64,000 nt of DNA, taken from contig JAUXTN010000002.1 of NCBI GenBank assembly GCA_030684355.1, positions 92,069-156,068 of the forward strand, in the 5' to 3' direction. Below are positions 7,908 through 16,748 of this stretch, in pieces; position 1 is the stretch's first letter; every line of letters begins with the position of its first letter. Below the pieces are notes generated by a model. That model worked only from the letters and a program-made list of their open reading frames with translations. It was not told the DNA's origin and ran no database searches. This DNA is from Pseudomonadota bacterium. GTDB taxonomy: Bacteria; Myxococcota_A; UBA796; SXON01. The position numbers were made by a program, and so were the translations under genes.

Positions 7908-9125
7908 ATGGACGTCCTCTTCCTCTCGCCCGCCTACCCCCCCGAGATGGCCGCGTTCACGCGGGGCCTCGCGGAGGTCGGTGCGCGCGTCCTCGGCGTG
8001 GGGGACTCCCTCCCCGAAGCGCTGCCCCCCGCGCTCCGCGGGCACCTCGCCGACTACCTGCACGTCCCCCGGATCATGGACGAGGCCGATGTCATCCGCC
8101 GGGTCGGCGGCTGGCTCGGCGGGCGGCGCCCCACGCGCATCGAGACGAACTGGGAGCCCCTGACCGTCCTCGCCGCGCGGATGCGCGCCGCCTTCGGCGT
8201 GCCCGGTCTCACCGAGGACGTGGTGATCGGCTTCCGGGACAAGCCGCTCATGCGCGAGCGCGTGGAGGCCGCGGGCCTGCGCGTCCCTCGCTCGGAGCGC
8301 GCCCGGACCCGGGGGGAAGCCTGGGCGGCCGCCCAACGCATCGGCTTCCCGCTCATCGTGAAGCCCGTCGCCGGCGCCGGCAGCGCGGACACCTTCCGGG
8401 TCGAGGGCCCGGGTGGGCTCGATGCCGTGCTCGACCAGATCCGGCACGTGCCGGAGGTCAGCGTCGAGGAGTTCATCGAGGGGGACGAGTACACCTACGA
8501 GACCCTCTGCGTGGACGGGCGGCCCGTCTACGAGAGCGTCTGCCAGTACTTCCCGAACGCCCTCGTCGCGCGCCAGAACGAGTGGATCAGCCCCATCATC
8601 CAGAGCCTCCGCGACCTGGACGACGAGCGGGTGGCCCCGGGCGTGGCGCTCGGCCGGTCCGTCCTCGGCGCCCTCGGCATGGGGACGGGGTTCACCCACA
8701 TGGAGTGGTTCCGCAAGCCCAACGGCGAGGCCGTCTTCGGGGAGATCGCGTGCCGCGCGCCCGGCGCGAACATGGTCGACCTGATGAACTACACGAGCGA
8801 CGTCGACCTCTTCCGCGAGTGGGCGCGGGTCGTGTGCTGGGGCCGCTGCGAGGCGCCCGCCGCCCGCCCCTTCAGCGCGGCCATCGTGTTCAAGCGGGCC
8901 GAGGGACAGGGTCGCATCGCGCACGTGGAGGGGCTCGACGCATTCCGGCGGCGCCACCGCGGCGCGATCGTGCGCGAGGAGCTCCTCCCGGTCGGGGCAC
9001 CCCGCCGCGACTGGAAGCAGACCTTCCTCTCCGACGGCAACCTGGTCGTCCGCCACGCCGATGGCGGCGAAGCGCTCCGCATCGCGATGGACGCCGCGAG
9101 CTCCATCCACCTCTATGCCCGTTGA
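7908..9125 (+). CDS. ATP-grasp domain ligase
   Basis: 405 residues with the three-part ATP-grasp layout. An N-terminal Rossmann-like part (MDVLFLSPAYPPEM) is followed by the ATP-binding lobe around PLIVKPVAGAGSADT (about residues 145-160) and EEFIEGDEYTYE, then the metal/ATP residues in GEIACRAPG (about 283-291). Members join a carboxylate to an amine or thiol through an acyl phosphate. The substrate cannot be read from sequence. The expected EIN triad reads EIA, a change seen in several branches of this superfamily. Transcribed divergently from the solute-binding pair; a TAGCGG box lies 6 bases before the start and no Shine-Dalgarno is seen. Confidence 0.85.
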   Translation: MDVLFLSPAYPPEMAAFTRGLAEVGARVLGVGDSLPEALPPALRGHLADYLHVPRIMDEADVIRRVGGWLGGRRPTRIETNWEPLTVLAARMRAAFGVPGLTEDVVIGFRDKPLMRERVEAAGLRVPRSERARTRGEAWAAAQRIGFPLIVKPVAGAGSADTFRVEGPGGLDAVLDQIRHVPEVSVEEFIEGDEYTYETLCVDGRPVYESVCQYFPNALVARQNEWISPIIQSLRDLDDERVAPGVALGRSVLGALGMGTGFTHMEWFRKPNGEAVFGEIACRAPGANMVDLMNYTSDVDLFREWARVVCWGRCEAPAARPFSAAIVFKRAEGQGRIAHVEGLDAFRRRHRGAIVREELLPVGAPRRDWKQTFLSDGNLVVRHADGGEALRIAMDAASSIHLYAR

Positions 9126-10185
9126 TTCAACGGCCGCCGGCCGCTCGAACGCGTTCCGTTTCCTGCTCGTGGCGACGCTCCTGGGCGTGGGCTGGCTCCT
9201 GCACCCGTACTTCCAGGTGCTCACCATCGCGCTCATCACCGCGGTGCTCGCCGCGCCCGTCCAGGTCGGGGCGATGCGCCTCCTGCGCGGGCGCTCGTAC
9301 CTGGCGTCCGTCACCACGACGACCCTCCTCACCGTCGGCGTGTTCGGGCCGCTCGGCGGGCTCGCGTGGCTGCTCTCGCGCGAGCTCCTCCGCATCGCGA
9401 ACGCCGTGGTCCTCGCCATCCGCGAGGGCGGGCTCGACCGCATCTTCGACGCCCTCGCCTCCCCGCGGCTCATCAGCTGGCTCGACGACTTCGGCGTGGA
9501 CCGCGCCGAGCTCGCGGTGGCGGTCGAGGACGGCGTCCAGCAGCTCTCGGTCGGGATCGCCGGGGGCCTCGCCGCGAGCCTGCCGAACGTCTTCACGCAG
9601 ACCGCCGGGGTCGCCCTCGACATCGTCGTGTTCTTCCTCTCCGTCGTCACGCTCCTGGCGCGTGGCCCCGAGCTCCTCGACTGGATCGGCCGCGTCTCTC
9701 CGCTCGCGCCGTCCTACCAGCAGCGCCTCTTCGAGGTCTTCGCGAGCTTCGCCCGCAACGTCGTGCTCGCCGGCCTCGTCTGCGGCGTGCTCCAGGGGGC
9801 GGTGGCCACGCTCGGGTACGGGATCGCCGGGGTCGAGCGCCCCTTCGTCTACGGCATCCTCACCGGCGTGTTGACCTACGTGCCGTTCGTCGGCACGGCG
9901 CTGGTCTGGGTCCCGCTGACGGCCAACCTCCTCGTCGTCGGCGAGTGGTGGCGCGCCGCCTTCGTCCTCGCGTGGTCCGTGATCGTGACCGCCTCGATCG
10001 ACAACGTCGTGCGCCCGCTGATCGTGCGCGGGCAGTCCGGCATCCACCCCCTGCTCATCCTGCTCGGCGTGCTCGGGGGGCTCCAGTGGCTCGGCATCGT
10101 CGGCGTGCTCATCGGGCCCGTGCTGGTCGCGATGCTCGTGACGTTGCTGACGCTGTACACGGAAGAGGTCGCGCCGAAGGGATAG
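9115..10185 (+). CDS. AI-2E family (PerM/UPF0118) permease
   Basis: 356 residues starting at ATG 9115, which overlaps the end of the ATP-grasp gene by 11 bases. The layout is that of the AI-2 exporter/PerM family: two N-terminal membrane helices (LLVATLLGVGWLLHPYFQVLTI), a third (TTLLTVGVFGPLGGLAWLLS), a soluble helical insert, then a C-terminal block of membrane helices with family-typical text (GILTGVLTYVPFVGTALVWV, VIVTASIDNVVRPLIVRG, HPLLILLGVLGGLQWLGIVG). Members are proposed exporters or ion antiporters. The actual substrate here is unknown. Confidence 0.92.
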   Translation: MPVDSTAAGRSNAFRFLLVATLLGVGWLLHPYFQVLTIALITAVLAAPVQVGAMRLLRGRSYLASVTTTTLLTVGVFGPLGGLAWLLSRELLRIANAVVLAIREGGLDRIFDALASPRLISWLDDFGVDRAELAVAVEDGVQQLSVGIAGGLAASLPNVFTQTAGVALDIVVFFLSVVTLLARGPELLDWIGRVSPLAPSYQQRLFEVFASFARNVVLAGLVCGVLQGAVATLGYGIAGVERPFVYGILTGVLTYVPFVGTALVWVPLTANLLVVGEWWRAAFVLAWSVIVTASIDNVVRPLIVRGQSGIHPLLILLGVLGGLQWLGIVGVLIGPVLVAMLVTLLTLYTEEVAPKG

Positions 10186-10194
10186 ACCGCGGGC

Positions 10195-11142
10195 ATGTCG
10201 CTCGCCCTCCTCTCGCTCCTCGCGGCCGCGCGCGCTGAGAGCCCGCCGCCGATCGTCAATGGAGAGCTCACCAGCCTCTACCCGCAAGCCGTGCTCCTCC
10301 GGCACGCGGACGCCGGCTGGAGCAGCGTGTACATCTGCACCGGCACGCTGGTGGCACCGCGCTGGGTGCTCACCGCGGCGCATTGCACGGTGGATCCCTA
10401 CGGCTACGGGCTCACCGAGATGCACGTGTCCGTCGGCAACGCGTGGACCCCCGACACCCCGGAGATCCCCGCCGACGACTGGTTTCCGCACCCCGACTAC
10501 TACGTGTCGGGGGACGGCTCGGTCATCGACCACGACCTCGGCTTCGTCCACCTCTCGGAGGCCATCGAGCTCGACCCCATCCCGCTGGCGACCATCCCGC
10601 CGAGCCAGGGGGAGATCCTCCGGTGGGTAGGCTGGGGTGCGACCGGCGACTACGCGGGGGATTCCGGGTACTTCAAGCGGTATGCCGACATGCCGGTGGT
10701 GGGGTTCGAGGACGAGTTCCTGCTGGGCTACGACTTCCGTGGGGCGGCCACGTGCGGCGGCGACTCCGGCGGCCCCGTGTTCCGGCTCGACGAGGCCGGG
10801 GCGCCCACGCTCGTCGCCGCGCACTCGTTCGGGCGCGACACGGACGGCACGCTCTGCGCCGGGAGCACCTCGGGCGACACGCGGGTGGACCTCTACGTGG
10901 ACTGGATCGAGGCGACCATCGCGGACGGGGACGCCGACACCGACACCGACACGGACTCGGACACCGACACGGACACCGACACCGATACCGACACGGACGC
11001 CGACGCGGACACCGACGCGGGCAACCCCGACGAGGACGAGCCCTCCGGCTGCGCGTGCGACGGCGCCTCGGCCCCCACGGGGTCGATGCTGGCCACGCTC
11101 ACGACGTTGGCGCTCCTCGCGCGCCGCCGCCGGTCGGCGTGA
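10195..11142 (+). CDS. secreted trypsin-like serine protease with Asp/Thr linker and MYXO-CTERM-like tail
   Basis: A 315-residue S1-family protease. A short signal peptide (MSLALLSLLAAARA) is followed by IVNG at 20-23, close to the classical mature N terminus. The catalytic triad is complete: His63 in LTAAHC, Asp114 in HDLGFV and Ser191 in CGGDSGGPV. Residues 246-275 are a linker of alternating Asp and Thr/Ala/Ser. A Cys pair (CACD, 286-289), a hydrophobic stretch (TGSMLATLTTLALLA) and RRRR follow. That order matches the MYXO-CTERM sorting signal of Myxococcota, which is removed as the protein reaches the surface. A GTGA overlap couples it to the small lipoprotein gene downstream. Confidence 0.93.
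   Translation: MSLALLSLLAAARAESPPPIVNGELTSLYPQAVLLRHADAGWSSVYICTGTLVAPRWVLTAAHCTVDPYGYGLTEMHVSVGNAWTPDTPEIPADDWFPHPDYYVSGDGSVIDHDLGFVHLSEAIELDPIPLATIPPSQGEILRWVGWGATGDYAGDSGYFKRYADMPVVGFEDEFLLGYDFRGAATCGGDSGGPVFRLDEAGAPTLVAAHSFGRDTDGTLCAGSTSGDTRVDLYVDWIEATIADGDADTDTDTDSDTDTDTDTDTDTDADADTDAGNPDEDEPSGCACDGASAPTGSMLATLTTLALLARRRRSA
10930..11019 (+). repeat. GACACC-type hexanucleotide repeat coding Asp/Thr linker
   Basis: About 15 imperfect copies of a GAC-ACC/ACG six-base unit (with GCC, TCG and ATACC variants) encode the Asp/Thr linker of the protease. The period is six bases, so slippage changes linker length in two-residue steps without a frameshift. Confidence 0.9.
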
Positions 11143-11411
11143 GCCTCCTGCTCGCGCTGCTCCTCGGCTGCGCGGAGAACGCCTGCGAGGACTGGGCCGA
11201 GGTGGCCTACGCGTGCGCCGAGGGCGTCGGGGCCGACACGCGCGCCTACGAGGCCGATGCCGCCTGCCCCATCTGGTCGCCCGAAGCGGAGGCCGTGTAC
11301 GGCGAGTGGTACCGGTGCCAGGCGGAGAGCTGGTCGTCCGCAGCGTGCACGTCCGACGCTGCCGTGGAGGAGGCGCTCGCGGAGGCTTCGGCCGCCTGTC
11401 CGGCCCCTTAG
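11139..11411 (+). CDS. small Cys-rich lipoprotein coupled to the protease gene
   Basis: A 90-residue product read from a GTG whose GTGA overlaps the protease stop codon. It begins VSLLLALLLGC, a very short lipoprotein signal with the lipidated Cys at residue 11. The mature part is acidic and has five further Cys (ENACEDW, AYACAEG, AACPIW, WYRCQAE, SAACTSD, plus AACPAP at the end). The spacing suggests disulfides in a small helical fold. No family is recognised. The tight coupling suggests an accessory, such as an inhibitor or chaperone of the protease, but that is a guess. Confidence 0.7.
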   Translation: MSLLLALLLGCAENACEDWAEVAYACAEGVGADTRAYEADAACPIWSPEAEAVYGEWYRCQAESWSSAACTSDAAVEEALAEASAACPAP

Positions 11412-11445
11412 CGGCCCCGTTCCCTCTGGTACGCTACGGGCCCCG

Positions 11446-12498
11446 ATGCTCGCCCGTCTCCACCGCCTCGCCGTCGAGCCCGTCCCGCAAGATGCCGCGT
11501 CCCGCGCCCGCCGCCTCGCCGCGGCCCTCGCCGTCGTGACGTTCTCGGCGGTCGGGGTCCACCGCCTCGATCCGGCGCTCCCGTTCCCGCTGTTCGAGGC
11601 CTGGGCGCTCGGCGGCGCCCTCACCGCCGCGCTCGTGGCGCTCCTGGGCCCCGGCCGCGCGGCGGGGCGTCGCGTCGGCGCGCTCCTGGTCGCCGCGCTC
11701 CTCCTCCGCGCGGGGCTCCCCGCCGCCCACAACGCGACCTTCCCCTGGATCGAGCTCGGCCGCGCCCGGATCGCGGAGTGGGAGGACGTGGCGCTCCTCG
11801 GCCTCGTGGCGGGCCTGCTCGCGACGGCCTCGTCCACCACCGCGGCCCAGCGCTGGACCTCGCGCGCGATGGGGCTCCTCGCCGCCGTCGCGCTCGGCGT
11901 GACCCTGTTCTTCCCGATCAAGTCGAGCTTCCAGGGCCTCGCCGACGCCGCGCCGGGCATGACGACCGTGCCCGTGCTCGCGTGGAGCGCCCCGGCGGAG
12001 AAGCGCTGGATGCGCGCGTTCACGACCGGGAGCGGCCTCGCGCTCTTCCCGGCCCACGTGCGCGACGAGTGGGCGTTGATGGACATCGCGGGCGGCATCC
12101 ACCAGCAGGCGGCGCAGGGGGCGGCGGCGCGCGGGGAGGGGACCGCGGCGCTGACGGCGGTGCGCGGTGGCGTCCGCTTCGGCGTGTGGCGGGCGCTCCA
12201 GGCCGTGGCCGCGGTGGCGCACGGGCTCCGGGCGTTGGCGTTCCCGGTGGTGCTCGTGGTCCTCGGTGCGTCCCTCTCGCGCCCCTCGCTGCCCGCGCGG
12301 GTCCAGCGCCCGGCACGCGCGCTGCTCACCGCCTCCCTCCTGGCCGTCCCGGCCGCGAACCTCGGCGCCCTTGCCCTCGCCACCCTGGTCTGGCTCCCCG
12401 ACGACGGCGCGCTGCGGATCCCCGCCCTCGCGTCGACCGTCGCGATGCTCGCGGTCGTGGGGCTCGCCCACGCCGCCACGCGCGAGGAGGCCGGATGA
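11446..12498 (+). CDS. multi-pass membrane protein of unknown function
   Basis: 350 residues from ATG 11446. Hydrophobic segments occur at about residues 25-45, 50-70, 75-95, 110-130, 140-158, 250-275, 285-310 and 315-340, and a soluble loop of about 90 residues lies near the middle. This is the layout of the N-terminal membrane part of some LTA-synthase-like proteins. Its ATGA overlap with the downstream sulfatase-fold gene shows that the two are made together. No catalytic motif is visible. A TACGGG box sits five bases before the start. Confidence 0.7.
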   Translation: MLARLHRLAVEPVPQDAASRARRLAAALAVVTFSAVGVHRLDPALPFPLFEAWALGGALTAALVALLGPGRAAGRRVGALLVAALLLRAGLPAAHNATFPWIELGRARIAEWEDVALLGLVAGLLATASSTTAAQRWTSRAMGLLAAVALGVTLFFPIKSSFQGLADAAPGMTTVPVLAWSAPAEKRWMRAFTTGSGLALFPAHVRDEWALMDIAGGIHQQAAQGAAARGEGTAALTAVRGGVRFGVWRALQAVAAVAHGLRALAFPVVLVVLGASLSRPSLPARVQRPARALLTASLLAVPAANLGALALATLVWLPDDGALRIPALASTVAMLAVVGLAHAATREEAG

Positions 12499-13871
12499 TC
12501 CTCGCCCTGCTCTCCGCGTGCACGGAGGCGCCCGCGCCGGCAGCCACCGTCGTGACGCACACCACGCCGGAGACCGCACCCGACATGGTCCTCGTCGGGG
12601 TCGCGGGGCTCCGCTCGGACTCGCTCTCGCGCTCGAGCGACTGGTTCTTCGAGGCCTTCGCCGGCGAGCGCGGCGTCGTCTACGCGAACGCGTACGCCCA
12701 GTCGCCGTCCACCTTCGTGAGCCTCGGGAGCCTCCTCACCGGTCGCTACCCCTCGGCCGTGCCGCTCTGCGGGTTCCCGAGCGATCCCGGCGACACCGCC
12801 GCCCAGGCCCCGTGGTGCACCGAGGTGCCCGCGACGGTCCCGACGCTCCCGGGCGTGCTCGCGCTCTACGGCTACCGGACCGCGCTCGTCACGGCGGACG
12901 TGCACGGCGCCGAGCGCCTCGCCCCGCTGTTCCAGGACGCGATCGTCGCCTCGCGGCGCTGGGAGGACCGCGCCACCGATTGGGAGCGCGTGCGGACGCT
13001 CTCGGAGGCGTGGTGGAACGAGGACGCGACGCGCCCGCGGCTCCTCGTGGTCGCCGTCTCGGACCTCGACGCCCGCCACGCCCCCGCGCTCCGCGCCCGG
13101 ATGGGCCTCGATCTCGCCGGGCAGGGCGGCGCGCCGACGCGCATCGACCGCCCCACGGTCATCGACGCCTACCAGCAGGCCTCCCGGAGCGCCGGCCGCG
13201 CGGTGAAGGGCCTCCTCGACAGCCTCCGCGCCGGCTCGCCCCGCGCCACGTGGGCGGCGGTCTTCGGCACCAACGGCATCAACCTGGGCGACGCCGCGGT
13301 GCCCGCGCAGGCGCTGCGCGATCGCTCGTGGAACGACCTGCTCCTCGACCGCACGCTCCACGTGCCGCTCGCGCTCATAGGCCCCGCCGACGTCCCGCCG
13401 GCGCGGGTGGAGGCCCAGGTCGTCGAGCTGGTCGACCTCCTCCCGACCCTCCTCGCGCGCGGCGGCGCCGTCGTCCCCGCGGGGATCCCCGGCCAGGATC
13501 TGCTCGCCGCCTCGTTCGCCACCGACCCCGCCGCCACCGCCTACGGCGAGTTCGGCGACATGCTCTCCGTCCGCTCCGGCACCCGCCTCTGGTCGGTGCG
13601 TGCGTTCTTCCACAACCGCAGCGCGCTCGATCCCGAGCTCACCAACTTCGTCCTCGACTACCGGCCGGATGCCGGCAAGTACGCCCTCCACGACCTGTCG
13701 GGAGACCCCTTCCAGGAGCGCAACCTCCTGGAGTCGGACCCCGAGGGCGCGCGGCGGATGAACGACCTTCTCGTGCAGCTCCGGACCGGGCCGGGGGCGC
13801 CGCCGGAGGGAGCGTTGGATGCGCGGCGGATCTGGGAGCTGAGGATGTCGGCGGCGGACGGATATTGGTGA
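12495..13871 (+). CDS. sulfatase/alkaline-phosphatase-fold lipoprotein, probably inactive
   Basis: 458 residues beginning MILALLSAC, an ultra-short lipoprotein signal fixed by the ATGA overlap with the previous gene. The fold is recognisable from GRYPSAVP after SLGSLLTG (77-84), RTLHVPLALIGP and VELVDLLPTLL (about 310-320). The catalytic residues are not conserved. The first metal Asp of the usual DxLRxD is Ala37 (VAGLRSD). No Cys/Ser-x-Pro-x-Arg nucleophile motif is present (SPST at 70-73). The usual SDHGE reads GTNGIN (258-263). I therefore infer a binding or structural role at the membrane with its coupled partner rather than ester hydrolysis. Confidence 0.78.
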   Translation: MILALLSACTEAPAPAATVVTHTTPETAPDMVLVGVAGLRSDSLSRSSDWFFEAFAGERGVVYANAYAQSPSTFVSLGSLLTGRYPSAVPLCGFPSDPGDTAAQAPWCTEVPATVPTLPGVLALYGYRTALVTADVHGAERLAPLFQDAIVASRRWEDRATDWERVRTLSEAWWNEDATRPRLLVVAVSDLDARHAPALRARMGLDLAGQGGAPTRIDRPTVIDAYQQASRSAGRAVKGLLDSLRAGSPRATWAAVFGTNGINLGDAAVPAQALRDRSWNDLLLDRTLHVPLALIGPADVPPARVEAQVVELVDLLPTLLARGGAVVPAGIPGQDLLAASFATDPAATAYGEFGDMLSVRSGTRLWSVRAFFHNRSALDPELTNFVLDYRPDAGKYALHDLSGDPFQERNLLESDPEGARRMNDLLVQLRTGPGAPPEGALDARRIWELRMSAADGYW

Positions 13872-13912
13872 GTCGCTTGGGTGGGGGTTGGGGCGCCGGC
13901 GGGCCGACGCCG

Positions 13913-13942
13913 AGAACCACCGCCGGGCCCCCCCCCTGGTTC
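13913..13942. terminator. weak inverted repeat after the pseudo-sulfatase gene
   Basis: GAACCA (13913-13918) and TGGTTC (13937-13942) can pair around a loop that contains nine consecutive C residues. It lies in the 128-base gap before the aldehyde dehydrogenase gene. The stem is only 6 bp and no T tract follows. Confidence 0.25.
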
Positions 13943-13999
13943 CCCACGAGTCATCCGCTGGAAAGCCTCGTCTCGAGCGCTTAGAGGCCGGGGGGCGAG

Positions 14000-15454
14000 G
14001 TGCTCTTGAGCGTGCCGAGTGATGGGTCTGTGGAGAGTCTGGCGCCGGGAGCCGAGGCGGTCGTACGGGGGCCGTTCGAGCGGTTGCGGGCGGCGTGGCG
14101 GGCGCAGGGGGCGCCGCCGGACGTGACGGCGCGGCTGGTGTCGCTCGAGAAGATGCAGGCCTGGATCGTGGCGCACCAGGAGGACATCGCGCGGGCCATC
14201 AGCGACGACTTCGGGCATCGCTCGCGGCACGAGACCATCGCGGCGGAGCTGGCGCTGGCGGCGACGGACCTGCAGCACACGCGGGCGCACTTGCGGGCGT
14301 GGGCTCGGCCGGAGGCGCGGTCGACGTTCTGGGGGTTCCTGCCGGGGTCGTCGCGGCTCATCCGCCAGCCGCTCGGCGTGGTGGGGATCGTGGTGCCGTG
14401 GAACTACCCCTTCCAGCTCGCGGTGATGCCGCTCGCGGCGGCGGTGGCGGCGGGGAACCGGGTGCTCATCAAGCCCTCGGAGCTGACGCCGCGCACCGGC
14501 GAGCAGGTCCTGGCGATGGTGCGCGCGGTGTTCACGCCCGAGCAGGTCGATGTCGTGACCGGCGGCGCCGACGTGGGCGCGGCCTTCGCGTCGCTCCCGT
14601 TCGACCACCTGTTCTTCACCGGGTCCACGTCCGTCGGCCGCGCGGTGATGCGCGCGGCGGCCGAGAACCTCACGCCGGTCACGTTGGAGCTCGGCGGCAA
14701 GAGCCCCGTCGTGGTGCACGCCTCCTATGATGCCGCCCGGGCCGCCGAGAGCGTGGCCGCCGGCAAGCTGCTCAACGCCGGGCAGACCTGCATCGCGCCG
14801 GACTACGTGCTCGTGGCCCCCGACAAGGTCGACGCCTTCGTGGCCGGGTACGAGCGCGCCGTCGCGCAGATGTACCCGCGCATCGTCGACAACCCTGACT
14901 ACACCAGCATCATCAGCGACCGGCACCACGCGCGCCTCGACGCGTTGTTGGCCGACGCCGTGAAGAAGGGCGCCACCATCCGGCAGATCAACCCGGCGAA
15001 GGAGAGCGTGGGCGGCTCCCGCAAGTTCTTCCCGACGCTCGTGCTCGGCGCCACGCCCGACATGGCCGTGATGCAGGACGAGATCTTCGGGCCGATCCTG
15101 CCCGTGCTCCCCGTCGCCGACGTGGACGCCGCGATCCACTTCGTGAACGACCACCCGCGCCCGCTCGCGCTCTACTACTTCGACGACGACAGCGCGCGCG
15201 CGGAGGACGTGCTCACGCGCACGACGTCGGGCGGGGCGTCCGTCAACGCGACGCTCTACCACATGGCGCAGCACGACATGCCGTTCGGCGGCGTCGGCGC
15301 GAGCGGCATGGGTCGCTACCACGGGTTCGACGGATTCCGCACGTTCAGCCACGAGAAGAGCGTCTTCTACCAGACCCGCCTCAACGGCACCGCCACCCTG
15401 CGGCCGCCCTACGGCAAGATGTTCGACACGCTGATGAAGCTCTTCGTACGCTAG
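14000..15454 (+). CDS. aldehyde dehydrogenase (coniferyl-aldehyde/fatty-aldehyde type)
   Basis: NAD(P)+-dependent oxidation of an aldehyde to the acid. The 484-residue product has all class signatures: PWNYP at 133-137, KPSELTP at 158-164, the Gly-rich FFTGSTSVGR at 205-214, catalytic Glu230 in LELGGKSP and the nucleophile Cys264 in GQTCIAPDYVL. The Cys context and the late HGFDGFRTFSHEKSV are typical of the CalB/ALDH3-like branch acting on hydrophobic aldehydes; the exact substrate is unknown. It begins at GTG just after a G-rich stretch and ends 10 bases before a convergent gene. Confidence 0.95.
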   Translation: MLLSVPSDGSVESLAPGAEAVVRGPFERLRAAWRAQGAPPDVTARLVSLEKMQAWIVAHQEDIARAISDDFGHRSRHETIAAELALAATDLQHTRAHLRAWARPEARSTFWGFLPGSSRLIRQPLGVVGIVVPWNYPFQLAVMPLAAAVAAGNRVLIKPSELTPRTGEQVLAMVRAVFTPEQVDVVTGGADVGAAFASLPFDHLFFTGSTSVGRAVMRAAAENLTPVTLELGGKSPVVVHASYDAARAAESVAAGKLLNAGQTCIAPDYVLVAPDKVDAFVAGYERAVAQMYPRIVDNPDYTSIISDRHHARLDALLADAVKKGATIRQINPAKESVGGSRKFFPTLVLGATPDMAVMQDEIFGPILPVLPVADVDAAIHFVNDHPRPLALYYFDDDSARAEDVLTRTTSGGASVNATLYHMAQHDMPFGGVGASGMGRYHGFDGFRTFSHEKSVFYQTRLNGTATLRPPYGKMFDTLMKLFVR

Positions 15455-15464
15455 TCGCGGTGTC

Positions 15465-16748
15465 TCAGACCAGCGCGCCCGCGATCGCCTCGTACTGCGG
15501 GTTGATCTCGAGCGGATCGAGGCCCGCGAGCGCGTAGAGCGTCGCGCCGAGATGGCCGGCCGTGAGCGCGGTGCCGGCCTCGGCGGTGTCGCCCGTGGCG
15601 AGGTCCACCGGCACGCCGTGCGCGTTGTCGTCGAGCTGCCCGATGACCTGGCCGCCCCGCACGCCCGCGCCGATCAACATCGCGGAGGTGTAGGTCCAGT
15701 GGTTCTTGCCGCCCCACGTGTTCGCGGTCGGCTCGCGCCCCATCTCGGAGATGACCACGATGGTGACCTCCTCCGCGAGCGGCGCCCCCGACACGCTGGT
15801 CCGCCCCTCGAGGTCGAGCAGGATGGTGTCGAGGTACCGGAAGAGATCCTCGAAGTTCACGTCCTGGAGCGTGTTGTCGGCGTGGGTGTCCCACCCGGAG
15901 TCGCACCACCCGAGCGACTCGACGATGCCGCACCGGGACAAGCCGAGCTCGAAGCAGTCGAAGATCTTCGACGCGTTCCCGACCACGTCGACCGAGCACC
16001 CGGTCGGGCCCCCGCCGAGATCCAGCCCCGCGCCCGCGTCGCGGAGCTGGTCGAGCTGCTCGAGCGCGGTGGCGTAGCGGGCCGCGTACCGGGCCGCGCC
16101 CCCGGAGGAGGCGGACGCCGCGGCCTGCGCAGCGCGCTCGCGGACGAAGGTGTCGCCGAGGGCTTCCAGGGAGCCGTCCATCCTGACGACGGGGAGGGTG
16201 GAGCGCTCGAGCGCCTCCCCGCTCAACAAGTCGGAGAGCTGCCCGTCCGAGCCGACGCGCACGACCTCGGACGTGAACTTCGCGGTGTAGGCCGGCCCGC
16301 CGAGCACCAGGTAGGGGCACGCGAGGGACAGCGCCGACCGCGCCGCGATGTTCGTCGGCCAGTCGTCCGAGGCGGCGTCCGAGCTCCCCGTGAGCACGAT
16401 GCGGCGGCACCGCTCGTGGGTCACGCTGCGGACCTCCACCCCGTTGAGCACGCACGTCTGGTCGCCCCAACGCTCGAAGAACCCGCGCACGGAGGGGCGG
16501 GTCGCGCGGTCCACGTAGGTGATGCCGTTGGCCTCGGCGGTCGTGGCGTCGGCCTCGACATCGGCGTAGGGGTTGCCGAACAAGGGCGTGAAAACACAGG
16601 TGGTATCCCACCCGCCGCGCGCGAACACGAAGAGGAACTTCCGCTCCGCGCTCGGCACCGGCGCCGCCGCCAGCCGACGGGGCACCCAGAGCCCGGCGGC
16701 CGCGAGCGCAAGGCCGCGCGTGAGCAGCTTCCGTCGGGAGAGGGCCAT
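15465..16748 (-). CDS. DUF1501 family protein, Tat-exported
   Basis: 427 residues starting with a twin-arginine signal (SRRKLLTRGLALAAAG then AAAP), so it is folded before export. The body fits DUF1501, a sulfatase/phosphatase-related fold common in Planctomycetes and Myxococcota. Supporting text includes KFLFVFARGGWDTT near residue 38, WDTHADN in the middle, VVISEMGREPTANTWGGKNHW towards the C terminus, and HLGATLYALAGLDP near the end. It is the last gene of a three-gene operon; its ATG follows the TGA of the upstream haem gene directly. Function in this family is not established. Confidence 0.9.
   Translation of the reverse strand: MALSRRKLLTRGLALAAAGLWVPRRLAAAPVPSAERKFLFVFARGGWDTTCVFTPLFGNPYADVEADATTAEANGITYVDRATRPSVRGFFERWGDQTCVLNGVEVRSVTHERCRRIVLTGSSDAASDDWPTNIAARSALSLACPYLVLGGPAYTAKFTSEVVRVGSDGQLSDLLSGEALERSTLPVVRMDGSLEALGDTFVRERAAQAAASASSGGAARYAARYATALEQLDQLRDAGAGLDLGGGPTGCSVDVVGNASKIFDCFELGLSRCGIVESLGWCDSGWDTHADNTLQDVNFEDLFRYLDTILLDLEGRTSVSGAPLAEEVTIVVISEMGREPTANTWGGKNHWTYTSAMLIGAGVRGGQVIGQLDDNAHGVPVDLATGDTAEAGTALTAGHLGATLYALAGLDPLEINPQYEAIAGALV

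Noticed and set aside
10930-11019. Tandem repeat resembling a CRISPR or satellite array
   Set aside because: It is an in-frame six-base coding repeat with no spacers, encoding the Asp/Thr linker of the protease.
11257-11445. N-terminal extension of the membrane protein at 11446
   Set aside because: The 63 extra residues are Arg/Pro-rich, overlap the Cys-rich lipoprotein gene in another frame, and look non-coding in this frame.
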